DNA of 38,832 bases from Okeania sp. SIO2B3 (lineage in GTDB: Bacteria; Cyanobacteriota; Cyanobacteriia; Cyanobacteriales; Microcoleaceae), in assembly GCF_010672525.1 (NCBI RefSeq), contig NZ_JAAHGH010000075.1:1-38832 (forward strand). The letters are read 5' to 3'. Shown here one piece after another: positions 26,307-36,385 of this stretch (positions are counted from its first letter, which is position 1; each line of letters opens with the position of its first letter). The notes under the pieces were generated by a model. The model ran no database searches and was not told the DNA's origin. It saw nothing but the letters and a program-made list of their open reading frames with translations. Position numbers and translations under genes: made by a program.

Positions 26307-26802
26307 CAAAGCAATACTATAGTTGATAACTATTGCCTCTACTTCTGATCGGGATTATTTCAGATATTTCCACCTAAATCTCGAAGTAAATTCAACCCTA
26401 TTTTTGTTATTTTTACCCACTTAACTTTTAAATAGATGTAAAGAAACTCAATTGTTTTCCATTGTACACCTAATTTAATTAGATTATCTCATCATTACTA
26501 TCTTAATAAATGAGAGTAAATAACAGTTTCAATCCTAAGAGAACTCTGTTTTTTCTAATCGCTCTTAACTTACTTAAAACCGATAAAAATTCTACCTGAA
26601 AAAGTTAAAAATAAGTTCATTAATATTTTATTTTTGAAGATAAAAATACTCAAACTTGTCAACTTTTCCTTCAAATTCTATTTGCTGCCAAAAACTAGGT
26701 TTCAAATACTGTAGATGACTCTAGTTTTTTGCAGCATTTTGGAATATCTAGATGATGATAATCGCAGATTTTAGAGACCATTACGATTATTACAAAATTT
26801 AT
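26307..26802. other. AT-rich intergenic stretch behind the cyAbrB gene
   Basis: I see no gene, RNA or clear repeat here. Confidence 0.45.
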
Positions 26803-27246
26803 CTATTCTTCCTCATTATTTTCATCTTCTTTTTCTACTTCTAGATTAATCTGCCTAAGATGAATATGTTTATGCCCTAACTGGATAATAAATTCATCCC
26901 CTGGTTTTAATCCCATTTCTTGTGTATAGTTAGCGCCTATTACTAACTGTCCATTTCTATGAACACAAGCACGGTAAGTAGCAGCACGCCCTCTTCCATC
27001 TTTAACATTGTTATCATCTAGATTTAGCCCCTTTGCCTGTAAAACTGCATCGTAGAATTTAGCAAGATTTACTCGTTTCTGCTTATCTTTTGTAGTTGAA
27101 TAATATCCGCAAGCAATAGCAGTATCTTTCTTTGACTTGTGCGAGAGTTCTTTTACTTTCTTCAACAATGCTTTACCAGTCAGTGGAGTATTTGATTGTT
27201 CTGAAGTATTTAATTTTTCTGTTGTTGTTTTAGCCATCTTCTCCAT
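26803..27246 (-). CDS. cyAbrB-type transcriptional regulator
   Basis: The 147-aa protein belongs to the cyanobacterial AbrB family: an N-terminal PLTGKALLKKVKELSHKSKKDTAIACGYYS, then RVNLAKFYDAVLQAKGL, KDGRGRAATYRA, and a C-terminal AbrB-like beta segment (VHRNGQLVIGANYTQEMGLKPGDEFIIQLGHKHIHL). Relatives in Synechocystis bind DNA broadly and regulate nitrogen, carbon and hydrogenase genes. The AbrB fold is C-terminal, the cyanobacterial arrangement. The ATG at 27237 (MAKTTTEK) is an alternative start; neither has a good ribosome site. The tail is strongly acidic. It is followed, 276 bp upstream on the same strand, by the DUF2786 gene. Confidence 0.92.
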   Translation of the reverse strand: MEKMAKTTTEKLNTSEQSNTPLTGKALLKKVKELSHKSKKDTAIACGYYSTTKDKQKRVNLAKFYDAVLQAKGLNLDDNNVKDGRGRAATYRACVHRNGQLVIGANYTQEMGLKPGDEFIIQLGHKHIHLRQINLEVEKEDENNEEE

Positions 27247-27522
27247 CTACTTAAAATATTCTCTCATAAACTTTAACACTTACATCGTCTAATATCAAGG
27301 CTCTTTAAGCTTTTATTTAAGGATATTATCTAATCTCAACTCTAGTGGAGCAACCACCCCTTAAAATCAGACAGTTTAAGATGTCAAAAAACTAATGATT
27401 AATAGCTGATGTACTACTTACCAAATAATTAAGGTTTCAAGCTTCTTATTTCAAGAACAAATAAATTCAAAAATTTATGCTCGCCAATCTTATCCATTTT
27501 CAGGAGAAGTAATTGTTAATTA

Positions 27523-28239
27523 TTAATAGTTGACTGTTTGATGAATTTTGCCTTTGTATAATTTGTGATTCAAATAATTCAAATTAATTTTTTCCCCAGC
27601 AACATACCCAAAAGAAAAACCTAAATCACTATTAACGGCAGTCGATTTCTGAATTTTACATTTTACACCTTCTTGCTTTAAATATGCTTGAATAGCTAAA
27701 GAATATTTTTCAAACATTGAACGTACAACTATAGCAGATGCCGAATTTTTATCGTCACTACCAGCGATACCTTTTTCCTCCATGTATTTTCGTCTGTGCT
27801 CTAATCTTTGTCTTAATCTAGTTGCACAACCAACTCGAAAAGCATTAATAAAAGTTCTTCCTTTACCCCTATGTTGTTTTGCTAAACTGTCAACTACAGC
27901 AGTTAAATATTCATAAAGGGACTTAGAAACTGTAATATTAGTTCCTGTTCCTACTAATCTCATTTCACCAGTGTAAGTTGAACGCATTGCTTGACATCCA
28001 TTAGCATGAGCAATTCCTGCTAAAATCCACATTTTCCAGGTTACATAACGACCTGTTTTATCAATAATACCCTTAGTAATATCTTCATCTTTCTCTTGTC
28101 CTAAGTCCGCTACGGATAAATTATGTTGAGCTAATAATTCTGCTGCTTTTTCAGCAGCTAATGCAGCTTCATGTTCATTAGGTGAATTGGCAAGAGCTAG
28201 GAGTTTACTAATCTTTTCCAGGAGATTTTTATTGACCAT
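27523..28239 (-). CDS. DUF2786 domain protein
   Basis: The 238-aa protein starts with the DUF2786 helix pair: LLEKISKLLALANSPNEHEAALAAEKAAELLAQHNLSVADL. The middle (VTWKMWILAGIAHANGCQAMR, LVGTGTNITVSKSLYEYLTAVVDSLAKQ) and the basic NAFRVGCATRLRQRLEHRRKY segment match the usual second domain of these proteins, found in phages and in bacterial chromosomes. No catalytic role is established. GAGA just before the ATG is a weak ribosome site. There are no phage genes around it, so it is not evidence of a prophage by itself. Confidence 0.85.
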   Translation of the reverse strand: MVNKNLLEKISKLLALANSPNEHEAALAAEKAAELLAQHNLSVADLGQEKDEDITKGIIDKTGRYVTWKMWILAGIAHANGCQAMRSTYTGEMRLVGTGTNITVSKSLYEYLTAVVDSLAKQHRGKGRTFINAFRVGCATRLRQRLEHRRKYMEEKGIAGSDDKNSASAIVVRSMFEKYSLAIQAYLKQEGVKCKIQKSTAVNSDLGFSFGYVAGEKINLNYLNHKLYKGKIHQTVNY

Positions 28240-28553
28240 TTCTCTCAGCTTATTTCTAATGCTTGATTATAATTTTTTTATTATGCGAGTATACTTATTC
28301 AATATAATATCTAGTAAATATTATGGTTTGTTTTAGAATATAGTAGTTCCCAAAAAGCGTGAGGTACGCGCATTCGTTTGTTTTAGGGAGTAGGGAGTTG
28401 TAATTCGGGAAACAGGGAATATAAAAGAAGTAAAACAACTGCACCTCAGTAACTTGAGAAACGCTATATTTTTTTTTGATAATGTTAAATTTTTCATAAT
28501 TATTCCGTAGTGAGTATAATATAGATTATTATAGTAATTATCTTTAGATGTAA
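28240..28553. other. Intergenic spacer
   Basis: I see no gene here; ACTGCACCTCAGTAAC near 28439 resembles the spacer repeat at 7302-7316. Confidence 0.35.
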
Positions 28554-28743
28554 TACCAAGCTTGATAAGTGTTTGTTACCAATATTATCAACAAGGAATA
28601 AGAAAGAGGGAAGACCGAAGTTGGGATAAACAAATCAGAAAAAAGGAAAAACAATCGAAATATTTGGCTTATAGGATTGGATGATTTATTTTTAGGCAGA
28701 ACTTCTAGCCTTTTTTTTGTAGCATTCTTTTTTTAAATTGGTA
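28554..28743 (-). mobile_element. MITE-like family B, copy 3
   Basis: On the minus strand it opens TACCAATTTAAAAAAAGAAT and ends TTATCAAGCTTGGTA over 190 bp, matching copies at 11492 and 20345. It is flanked by AT-rich non-coding sequence; 28744-29323 shows no gene. Confidence 0.75.
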
Positions 28744-29323
28744 CAATCTTATATAATAGATTTGTCACTAATATCTCAATATATAGATAGATTGAAAAAA
28801 TCGCTCAAATTAAGATACAGCAGTAATTTTATGAGTTTTTGACAACAGATAGTTAAAATCTTTACATGACAAGGGTTTACCAGTTTTTTTTAGTTATCAA
28901 GCAACAACTGTAATCAAAGTTACTCAAACTCTAAATAACTTTAATTAAATTACAAAATTCTATGGCTTTATAACTATTGAGCTTTGAAAAATGTATTTTA
29001 GTACAATTCAAAAACTGCTATTTTAGTCTACCGTTCAAAACAGTGTTTGATTAAATGAGATATATTCAATCTATTGCCTATTTTTTGTCATCTACATCCC
29101 TATTTTTTATCTCATCCCACTGATAAAAGCTATAAACTAGATTTAATTTTACTTAGATCAATGCTGGATTACTTACAACATTATATTTCCCGATCTTTTT
29201 CAGAAATCTATAGTAAATTTTACCCAGAAAAGTTTTTGATGATATAAAAGCTGAAAGATAATTTCCTTCCAGCCTAACCTTATATCAACTAATTCTAACA
29301 GATAAAATCGATATCATTTAAAC

Positions 29324-30268
29324 TTAGTCAGCATTTTTTCGATACCATTCTATTGTATTCTTCAGTCCTTGCTTAAAATCTACATTAGCAATAAAACCAA
29401 ACTTTTCTTTTGCTTTTTGTGTATCCAAACATCTTCTAGGTTGACCATTTGGTTTATCAGTCTCCCAAATTATTTCTCCTTGAAATTCCATTAAATCACA
29501 AATTAACTCTACTAAATCGCGAATCTTTACTTCATAATTAGTTCCTAAATTAATAGGTTCAGATTCATTATAAAATTGAGTTGCCAAAACAATTCCCCTT
29601 GCCGCATCTGTAGAGTATAAAAATTCACGACTAGGACTACCATCACCCCAAACAGGTAATTCTTTATCTCCTCTAAGTTGTGCTTCATGCACTTTCCTAA
29701 TCAAAGCAGGAATAACATGGGAACTCTTTGGATTAAAATTATCTTCAGGTCCATATAAATTAACAGGTAGTAGATAAACTCCATTAAAACCGTATTGTTG
29801 ACGATAAGCTTCCAATTGAACTAAAAGAGCTTTCTTGGCAATACCATAAGGAGCATTAGTTTCTTCTGGATAACCAATCCAAAGGTCTTCTTCTTTAAAA
29901 GGAACCGGAGTAAATTTAGGATAAGCGCATATTGTACCCACACAAACAAATTTTTCTACACCTGCTTTATAAGCAGAATCAATTAATTGAACCCCCATCA
30001 TTAGATTGTCATAAAATAACTCAGCAGGTTTTTCTTTATTCAAACCAATACCACCTACATGAGCAGCAAGATGAATTACAATATCTTGTCCATCAACTAC
30101 TTTTTGGCAAGCTTCTAAATTACAAAGGTCATAATCACGCGATCGCGGTATAGTAATCTGATTAGGATTAGCTCCTGCTTGATGAAGTTGATCTACAACT
30201 TGGCGTCCCAGAAAACCCGATCCACCTGTCACCAGAATTTTTTTGTTTTCTAACTCTAATTTAGTCAT
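29324..30268 (-). CDS. fcl: GDP-L-fucose synthase
   Basis: This 314-aa short-chain dehydrogenase/epimerase converts GDP-4-keto-6-deoxymannose to GDP-L-fucose with NADPH (epimerisation then reduction). It shows the Rossmann loop GGSGFLG (15-21), HLAAHVGGI near 67-75, GTICAYP (111-117) with the catalytic hydroxyl residue, Y141-GIA-K145, and LLPVNLYGPEDNF and PSREFLY further on. I place the start at the ATG at 30268, with GGAG seven bases ahead; an upstream ATG at 30301 adds 11 unconserved residues. It lies downstream of gmd on the same strand, 727 bp apart, and completes the GDP-fucose route. Confidence 0.95.
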   Translation of the reverse strand: MTKLELENKKILVTGGSGFLGRQVVDQLHQAGANPNQITIPRSRDYDLCNLEACQKVVDGQDIVIHLAAHVGGIGLNKEKPAELFYDNLMMGVQLIDSAYKAGVEKFVCVGTICAYPKFTPVPFKEEDLWIGYPEETNAPYGIAKKALLVQLEAYRQQYGFNGVYLLPVNLYGPEDNFNPKSSHVIPALIRKVHEAQLRGDKELPVWGDGSPSREFLYSTDAARGIVLATQFYNESEPINLGTNYEVKIRDLVELICDLMEFQGEIIWETDKPNGQPRRCLDTQKAKEKFGFIANVDFKQGLKNTIEWYRKNAD

Positions 30269-30994
30269 AAAAAATCTCCGAGATTGATATTCATCAGACA
30301 TTAAGTCTAAGGTCTAGGGAATTAGAATCAGTCAGTTCAGAAAAACAAGCGATGCAATATTATCTCTCAGAAATTAGACTGATATTGAAGTCATAGTAAA
30401 AATCCCCTATTTGAAAGTAGAGGAATGTAATTTATATCTTGCTTATTTTCTATTATCAAGTTTGCCAGTCTTTTGACATTTATAGTAGTTCAATTTAATT
30501 TGTCATATTTTCCTGAAAATTTAGGGTTTGTATGAAATATTTTTGCAGCTTATCAGAACCTTATTGGTAACGTCAAAGTTGATTACATCCCTAATATTCA
30601 GAGATATCAAACTATCTATAATTCCTAAAGGCAATTCAGTATCTTATATCAAATACCTGGTTTCATTTCACATCAACTTAAAAGCATTAAAAGTCATTCT
30701 TCCAAGTAGTGTAATTTTCTGTCATCCTAATTAATTAGCGGGCTAAACTTTTGAGTGCATTCCTATTGTTTTAATTAGGGATGTTTATCTATAATTATTA
30801 ACTACTTTAACTCAGATTTACTTTATAGATACACCCCATAATTTTTTTCACTTGAGCAGCTAATTTTCAAGCATCAAGTTTTTTGCCTACTTGTATTTAG
30901 ATAATGCAAAAAAAAATCAGCTAAAGAACTATCACTTTAGAATAATTAAGGATTGACTTCAACAGTTTAACTATCGTAATTTAGGTCAAAAATT
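30269..30994. other. Long gap between gmd and fcl
   Basis: It is AT-rich, with no gene or clear repeat. The length suggests fcl has its own promoter, but I cannot point to one. Confidence 0.45.
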
Positions 30995-32023
30995 TTAATC
31001 AAACCCACTACCAACCATACTAGATTGTTCCAAAGCTTTAATATCAGAATCAACCATCAAATGTACCAACTCTGTAAACGTAACTGATGGTTGCCAACCC
31101 AATTTTTCTTTTGCTTTTGTACAATCACCAATCAATAAATCTACCTCTGCAGGACGTAAATAACGAGGGTCAAACTCTACATAATCTTGCCAGTTTAGAT
31201 TAACATGAGTAAATGCTATTTCTAGAAATTCCTTAATAGAATGAGTTTCATTAGTAGCAATCACATAATCATCAGGTTGCTCCTGTTGTAACATCATCCA
31301 CATAGCTCGGACATAATCCTTTGCATATCCCCAATCTCGCTTAGAATCCAGATTACCAAGATAGAGTTTCTTCTGTTTACCTGCAACAATTCTAGCTACA
31401 GCACGAGTAATTTTGCGAGTTACAAAAGTTTCCCCCCGACGTGGACTTTCATGGTTAAACAATATGCCATTACAAGCAAAGAGATTGTATGATTCTCTGT
31501 AATTTAGTGTTTGCCAATGGGCATAAACTTTAGCACAAGAATAAGGACTACGAGGATAAAAAGGCGTAGTTTCTTTCTGGGGTACTTCCTGAACTTTACC
31601 AAACATTTCAGAAGAACCAGCTTGATAAAAACGGACTTCAATTCCAGTACGATATTGGTAATCTCGAATTGCTTCGAGTAAACGTAGAGCGCCCATTGCT
31701 ACAGTATCTACAGTATACTCTGGAGAATCGAAACTCACTCTCACATGGGACTGGGCGCCCAAATTATATATTTCTACTGGTCTAACTTCTTCAAGAATGC
31801 GACGTATAGTAGTTCCATCAGTTAAATCTCCATAATGGAGAAATAAACTAACATGAGGATTATGAGGGTCTTGATATATATGGTCTATTCTACTTGTATT
31901 GAAGCTAGAACTACGTCTAATAATACCATGAACCTCATAGTCCTTATCTAACAAAAATTCGCTCAAGTATGAACCATCTTGACCTGTAATACCAGTAATT
32001 AGCGCTCGTTTCTTTTCAGTCAT
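30995..32023 (-). CDS. gmd: GDP-mannose 4,6-dehydratase
   Basis: The enzyme turns GDP-D-mannose into GDP-4-keto-6-deoxy-D-mannose, the first committed step to GDP-L-fucose and other deoxyhexoses. The 342-aa protein has the NAD(P) loop GITGQDG (11-17), [32 protein letters not shown] (135-142) with the catalytic Ser/Glu, and Y161-SCA-K165. It continues [20 protein letters not shown] and [12 protein letters not shown], all hallmarks of the family. The Tyr-x3-Lys spacer is SCA. Length is normal. It sits between the sugar transferase and fcl on the same strand. Confidence 0.97.
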   Translation of the reverse strand: MTEKKRALITGITGQDGSYLSEFLLDKDYEVHGIIRRSSSFNTSRIDHIYQDPHNPHVSLFLHYGDLTDGTTIRRILEEVRPVEIYNLGAQSHVRVSFDSPEYTVDTVAMGALRLLEAIRDYQYRTGIEVRFYQAGSSEMFGKVQEVPQKETTPFYPRSPYSCAKVYAHWQTLNYRESYNLFACNGILFNHESPRRGETFVTRKITRAVARIVAGKQKKLYLGNLDSKRDWGYAKDYVRAMWMMLQQEQPDDYVIATNETHSIKEFLEIAFTHVNLNWQDYVEFDPRYLRPAEVDLLIGDCTKAKEKLGWQPSVTFTELVHLMVDSDIKALEQSSMVGSGFD

Positions 32024-32382
32024 TGGAGTTAATATTTACAAGGTAATAAATTGCCATGGGAATGTCCATAATAATTAGTTCAATGGCTACAGTGCAAAAG
32101 CAATAAATATATATTTATTTTTTTGCTTAATAGTAGGGTTATAACCTCTAGCATTCCCAGATGTCTAGACTAACCTAAAATTGTGATCATAACCAAGAGT
32201 TTTGAGTTAATATTCATCAACTTGACTCCTTGAAAAATACTATTTCTCTGAAGCAACTAAAAAAATTTTATTTAAACTTATCAATTGGGGTTAGAAATAT
32301 AATAGTTGGAAAAATACTATCAACCTCTAACCCAGTAATAACTTCAGTTGATTTTCAATCACTTAGTCATTAATAATCAGCC
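32024..32382. other. Intergenic stretch upstream of gmd
   Basis: I see no gene or repeat; it should hold the gmd promoter or be read through from the sugar transferase gene. Confidence 0.4.
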
Positions 32383-33114
32383 TTAGTAAGCTCCGTTGTT
32401 TTTGGGGAAAACAACAATACCAATTGTTTTAAACATGATCCATATATCTATCCAAAAATTTCTGAAGTTTACATAAAAAAGGTCGATTTGAACTCTCTTA
32501 GGATAGGGAATATCATTTCGACCAGAAACTTGCCATAAACCTGTAATTCCCGGTTTGATGGTAAGAATTTTATCCATGTGATGACCGTATTTTGGTAGTT
32601 CTTCAACCACTAATGGCCTCGGCCCTACTACGCTCATATCACCTTTCAAAACATTCCAAAATTGGGGAAATTCATCTAAACTCGTCACCCTAAGAAATTT
32701 ACCTATCCATGTAATTCTAGGGTCATGTTTTAATTTAAAACTTTCTTGAAATTCTTGGCGCAGATGAGGAGATGTTTCCATAATTTCTCCTAACATCTCA
32801 TCTGCATTTTTCACCATAGTTCTAAACTTCAAACAACGGAAAAGCTTTCGATTTTTACCCACTCTTTCTTGAACATAAAAAACAGATCCTGGTGAGCTAA
32901 AAACAATTAGTAAAGCTATAAACAGATAAACGGGGGCAAACAATATGAGAACCGACAGAGAAAACAGGATATCAAATAATCGTTTATAACATCCTACCTC
33001 TAGGCCCTCTAGAAATCGACTGTTTTGTCTATCTCTGGGGAGGAAAGGTTGAAAACTTCGTCCTGTAAACCCTCTAATTACCTTGCCAGAGATGAATTGG
33101 CTATCGGCAGTCAT
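32383..33114 (-). CDS. Polyprenyl-phosphate sugar-1-phosphate transferase (WcaJ/WbaP C-terminal type)
   Basis: The protein moves a sugar-1-phosphate to undecaprenyl phosphate, starting exopolysaccharide repeat units at the cytoplasmic face. The 243-aa form has a ~40-residue polar N-terminus, one membrane hairpin (about 50-73), ERVGKNRKLFRCLKFRTM (83-100), DPRITWIGKFLRVTSLDEFPQFWNVLKGDMSVVGPRP (131-167) and GITGLWQVSGRND. The catalytic Asp-Glu pair is D147-E148. It lacks the large N-terminal multi-TM region of WcaJ/WbaP, so it is the short monotopic kind. AAGGAG before the ATG fixes the start. It lies upstream of gmd and fcl, in line with a fucose-containing polymer. Confidence 0.93.
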   Translation of the reverse strand: MTADSQFISGKVIRGFTGRSFQPFLPRDRQNSRFLEGLEVGCYKRLFDILFSLSVLILFAPVYLFIALLIVFSSPGSVFYVQERVGKNRKLFRCLKFRTMVKNADEMLGEIMETSPHLRQEFQESFKLKHDPRITWIGKFLRVTSLDEFPQFWNVLKGDMSVVGPRPLVVEELPKYGHHMDKILTIKPGITGLWQVSGRNDIPYPKRVQIDLFYVNFRNFWIDIWIMFKTIGIVVFPKNNGAY

Positions 33115-33475
33115 CTTACTCCTTCACTTCACACCACACACAGTCCTGATCATAAAGCTTATAGCGAAATAGAGGGCAAATTTAGTTACGAAAAAGATGA
33201 CTAATTTTGAAAAAGGACAATTATTTCCCTCTCGCTTAAGATACTTCCGTGCCTCTATTGATCAATTTTATACAAACTAAAGATTTGTTTTAATCTCAAG
33301 ATTAACTATGATGATTATGATAGTCCCATATTTGAGATACCTATCCTATCGTCATATTTTTAATAGAAGGCTATACCACCAGTCAATCGAAAATTATAAA
33401 TAGTCAGTAGTCAAAATTGCAAGTTCAATCTATTGCAACATGACAGTATAGCAGTACGTTCTTTAGTTAAGACAA

Positions 33476-33640
33476 TATAGCAATGAGCGCTGGTATATTT
33501 ACAAATTGCAGTAGGGGCCAAATAGTTAAAATCTTGTATTATTCCAACGGAGATGCTGCGCAAACGGCAATTTATTCCCCCAGATGAGCTGTTGCCTGTT
33601 GCCTGTTGCCTGTTGCCTTTTGCCTGCGCACAGCGCTATA
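33476..33640. mobile_element. TATAGC-type inverted-repeat element, copy 1
   Basis: TATAGCAATGAGCGC opens it and GCGCACAGCGCTATA closes it, imperfect inverted ends with TA at the edges. The interior holds GGAGATGCTGCGCAAACGGC and a GTTGCCT heptamer run (about 33590-33625). The same element lies inverted at 36716-36852. Confidence 0.75.
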
Positions 33641-33900
33641 AATTTGAGCGATCGGGGAGTAGGGAGTTGAGAATAGGGAGACTGTAGTCAAACACATCTG
33701 AAAAATAGCCTCAAAAGCTTACATAGCAATCATTTAAGGTAAAATTAGCTTGCTTGTCGATCTATCTAGGTTTTCCTCGGTCATGCTACGCCAAGAGCTA
33801 TTTTTAGCCTATTGATATATTTCTCTTGACCTGTATAGGTTTGAGCTATTTTTACCCTGAAAAATATCGAAGTATCTATAGAACACATTTAGTATCTATG

Positions 33901-33992
33901 TAGGCATCTCTCCAAAAGAGGGACTAGGGAGTAGGGGGGAAAGAATTGATGAATCAGAGTGCAATAATTGATTTGATTATTGGGGATGTCTA
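33901..33992. mobile_element. TAGACATCTCC element, copy 2
   Basis: It runs from TAGGCATCTCTCCAAAAGAG to TGGGGATGTCTA over about 92 bp. The interior (AAAGAATTGATGA, AATAATTGATTTGATT) matches copy 1 at 23612. A further half-copy lies on the opposite strand at about 34344-34420. Confidence 0.65.
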
Positions 33993-34001
33993 TTGATGTT
34001 C

Positions 34002-34122
34002 TTACAGCGGTTTTCATTTGGGTAGACCACATGGGTAGACCACAGTAGAGACTTTCCATGGAACGTCCCTAGAAGGTTTGATGTGTGAAGATGTGGTTCA
34101 TCAAGAGTGAAAAGCGCTGTAA
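34002..34122. mobile_element. 121-bp element with 15-bp inverted ends
   Basis: TTACAGCGGTTTTCA (34002-34016) and TGAAAAGCGCTGTAA (34108-34122) are reverse complements with one mismatch. Inside, GGGTAGACCACA occurs twice. No protein is encoded; the 81-aa minus-strand frame here is not credible. Confidence 0.65.
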
Positions 34123-34422
34123 ATATCGGGAAATGGGGAGATGGTGAATCTGGGGGCAAATTTCCACCTTTTTCCCTTATTATATTTTTCGAGGTCCTGA
34201 ATTTTGTACCTCGCCCTACCAACGGTGACTCTATCTGAGTTATGACTCCTTTTTGCCAGCAACCCCTACCGCGGGCTAATATTCCAAATGGGTTCTATAG
34301 AAAATAGAAGAATGCCCGCGTCCTATTTGTGTAGTTTTATAATAGACATAGGCGTGATAATCAAAAATAAAATCAATTATCGCGCAAAAATCATCAATTC
34401 TTTCCCCCTACTCCCTACTCCT

Positions 34423-34473
34423 GTACGGACGTTAACGATAGTTATGCGCCAGCAAATGGCCGTTCGCCCCTAC
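34423..34473. repeat. Second copy of the 50-bp palindromic repeat
   Basis: It begins GTACGGACGTTAACGATAG and ends CGTTCGCCCCTAC, closely matching the copy inside tnpB at 20808. It is not in a gene. The remaining sequence of 33115-34552 is spacer with no gene seen. Confidence 0.8.
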
Positions 34474-34552
34474 TGCCCTACTTACTCTTTTCCGCAGAGT
34501 TCTAATGTGATTTTCTACATCTGGCATACATAATTATTCAACGACTTATAGG

Positions 34553-36247
34553 TCAAACACTAACAGTCGTAGAATTAGCAGTATCAATAATTATATTCTC
34601 AATTGCCTCAGCAGATAAACTAGGATTAGCTTGTTTAATTAAAGCTGCGACACCTGCAACATGGGGTGTTGCCATAGAAGTACCAGCAAAGAAACTATAT
34701 AAATTACCTGTTATTGAAGGAGCTACAGGTCCATAAATATCTCCTGCATCTTCAGGAAAACCATCTCCTCCTGGGGCCACGACATAATCCAATTCACCTC
34801 CAGCTTTATTAGAAAAAGAAGAAAACTTAGCATTTCGATCTACTGACCCAACTGCAATTCCATATTCATTAGCTAATCTTGCTGGATAATCAGGACTGCT
34901 TAAACTATCATTACCTGCGGCAGACACAAATACAACACCTCTATCGGCGGCATAACGAATAGCATCAAGTTCGTTCCTAACTAAATTTCTCCCACCAGAA
35001 CTAAAGTTAATTACATCTGCTCCATTCTCAACAGCATAGAGAATGGCCGATATTCCATCGCTAACTCTACCGACTCCTTGATCATTTAGTACCCGAAGAG
35101 ACATAATTTTAGCATTTGGAGCTACTCCAGTTGTTCCTACTCCATCTCTCTTAGCAGCAATTGTACCTGCGATATGAGTTCCATGACTTTCTTCATCCCT
35201 TGGGTCATTGTCATTATTGACAAAATCCCAACCCCAGGTATCATCTATGTAACCATTGTCATCATCGTCAATACCATTATTGGGAATCTCACCACTATTG
35301 TTCCACATTTGGCCTGTTAATTCAGGATGGGTATTATCTACACCACTATCAATGACAGCTACTACAATGCCTTCTCCCTGAAAACCTTGATTCCAAACTT
35401 CTGGTGCTTTGACTAAATCTAGTCCCCACTGATTTCCGCCAATATCTGGAAGATCTGGAAAAGGGGCCACTCCAATAGCACTGGCCACTGCTGCTGAGGC
35501 ATCAACTAAACCATATCCAAAAGTACTGTTAAAGCTTGACTGTATAGAACTAGCTGTTTGTGGAACTTCATTTATACTTATACTATCCCCAAAAATTAAG
35601 CGACTTTCCACAAGTTGTGTGTCAGATATTGCTTTAATTCTTGCTAAGATTAAACCATTTGTCTGAACCTGAATTAATGTATCCCCCGATAAAGAATCTG
35701 CTGTTAATAAGATGTCATTTTCTGTTAAATTTTCTGGTATTTTAATGCTGTCAAAATTAGCATCAAAATCATCAATAATATCTGCCGTATCTATATTATT
35801 ATTTTGAGGTTCTCGCAGCACAAATGTGTCATTGCCAACTCCTCCAATTAACGTATCTTTTCCTAAATCTCCAGCAATTAGATCGTTACCATCTTCACCT
35901 AATAAAAGATCGTTTTCTTTACCCCCAAAAATTGTATCGTTACCAATTTCTCCATAAATTGTATCGTTACCTAAATCTCCAAAAATTAAATCGTTACCTT
36001 GGTTAGCATAAATCAAATCATTATCTCTACCTCCTCGTAAAGTATCAGAACCTTCCCCACCAAATATGTTATCGTTGCCTTTATTACCATTAATTAGTTC
36101 AGGATTGGATGAGCCTATTACTGTATCATTGCCATCTAGAGCTTGTAGACCTTCTGGGTATGGAGTCAGTAAATTTACAGGTACAATAAAGTTATTAGGG
36201 TCGTTATCTAATAAATAAGAAAAACCATCAGAACTAGGACCAATCAT
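34553..36247 (-). CDS. Subtilisin-like (S8) serine protease with N-terminal RTX repeats
   Basis: The 564-aa protein begins with about eleven glycine/aspartate nonapeptides (about 39-144, such as GNDTIYGEI and GNDLIAGDL), which in RTX proteins bind calcium. A beta region follows (NIDTADIIDDFDANFDSIKI), then a GYGLVDASAAVASAIG linker and an S8 catalytic domain: Asp300 (VIDSG), His355 (SHGTHIAG), Asn446 (AAGND) and Ser524 (GTSMATPH). There is no signal peptide, so type I secretion is the likely route, as for other RTX proteins. GIDDDDNGYIDD (about 325-336) may be another Ca site. Extracellular proteolysis is inferred. It is a single-gene unit. Confidence 0.93.
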   Translation of the reverse strand: MIGPSSDGFSYLLDNDPNNFIVPVNLLTPYPEGLQALDGNDTVIGSSNPELINGNKGNDNIFGGEGSDTLRGGRDNDLIYANQGNDLIFGDLGNDTIYGEIGNDTIFGGKENDLLLGEDGNDLIAGDLGKDTLIGGVGNDTFVLREPQNNNIDTADIIDDFDANFDSIKIPENLTENDILLTADSLSGDTLIQVQTNGLILARIKAISDTQLVESRLIFGDSISINEVPQTASSIQSSFNSTFGYGLVDASAAVASAIGVAPFPDLPDIGGNQWGLDLVKAPEVWNQGFQGEGIVVAVIDSGVDNTHPELTGQMWNNSGEIPNNGIDDDDNGYIDDTWGWDFVNNDNDPRDEESHGTHIAGTIAAKRDGVGTTGVAPNAKIMSLRVLNDQGVGRVSDGISAILYAVENGADVINFSSGGRNLVRNELDAIRYAADRGVVFVSAAGNDSLSSPDYPARLANEYGIAVGSVDRNAKFSSFSNKAGGELDYVVAPGGDGFPEDAGDIYGPVAPSITGNLYSFFAGTSMATPHVAGVAALIKQANPSLSAEAIENIIIDTANSTTVSV

Positions 36248-36385
36248 CGCATTCTTTTCTTGATACTGATTTTTAGTATAGACGCACTTTATTAATTTTT
36301 GGTTAAATAATATTTTCTCTTTATTTCCGATTTCTTACATTTGATTAAATCCCAGGAAATTAATTATTTAGCTTTGAAAAGTTGT

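Noticed and set aside
27523-28239. Possible prophage because of the DUF2786 gene and the excisionase-like HTH at 10781.
   Set aside because: No integrase, structural or replication genes are present, and the two genes are 16 kb apart.
33977-34533. 81-aa frames on each strand between the sugar transferase and the protease.
   Set aside because: They cross small inverted-repeat elements and show no conserved protein pattern.
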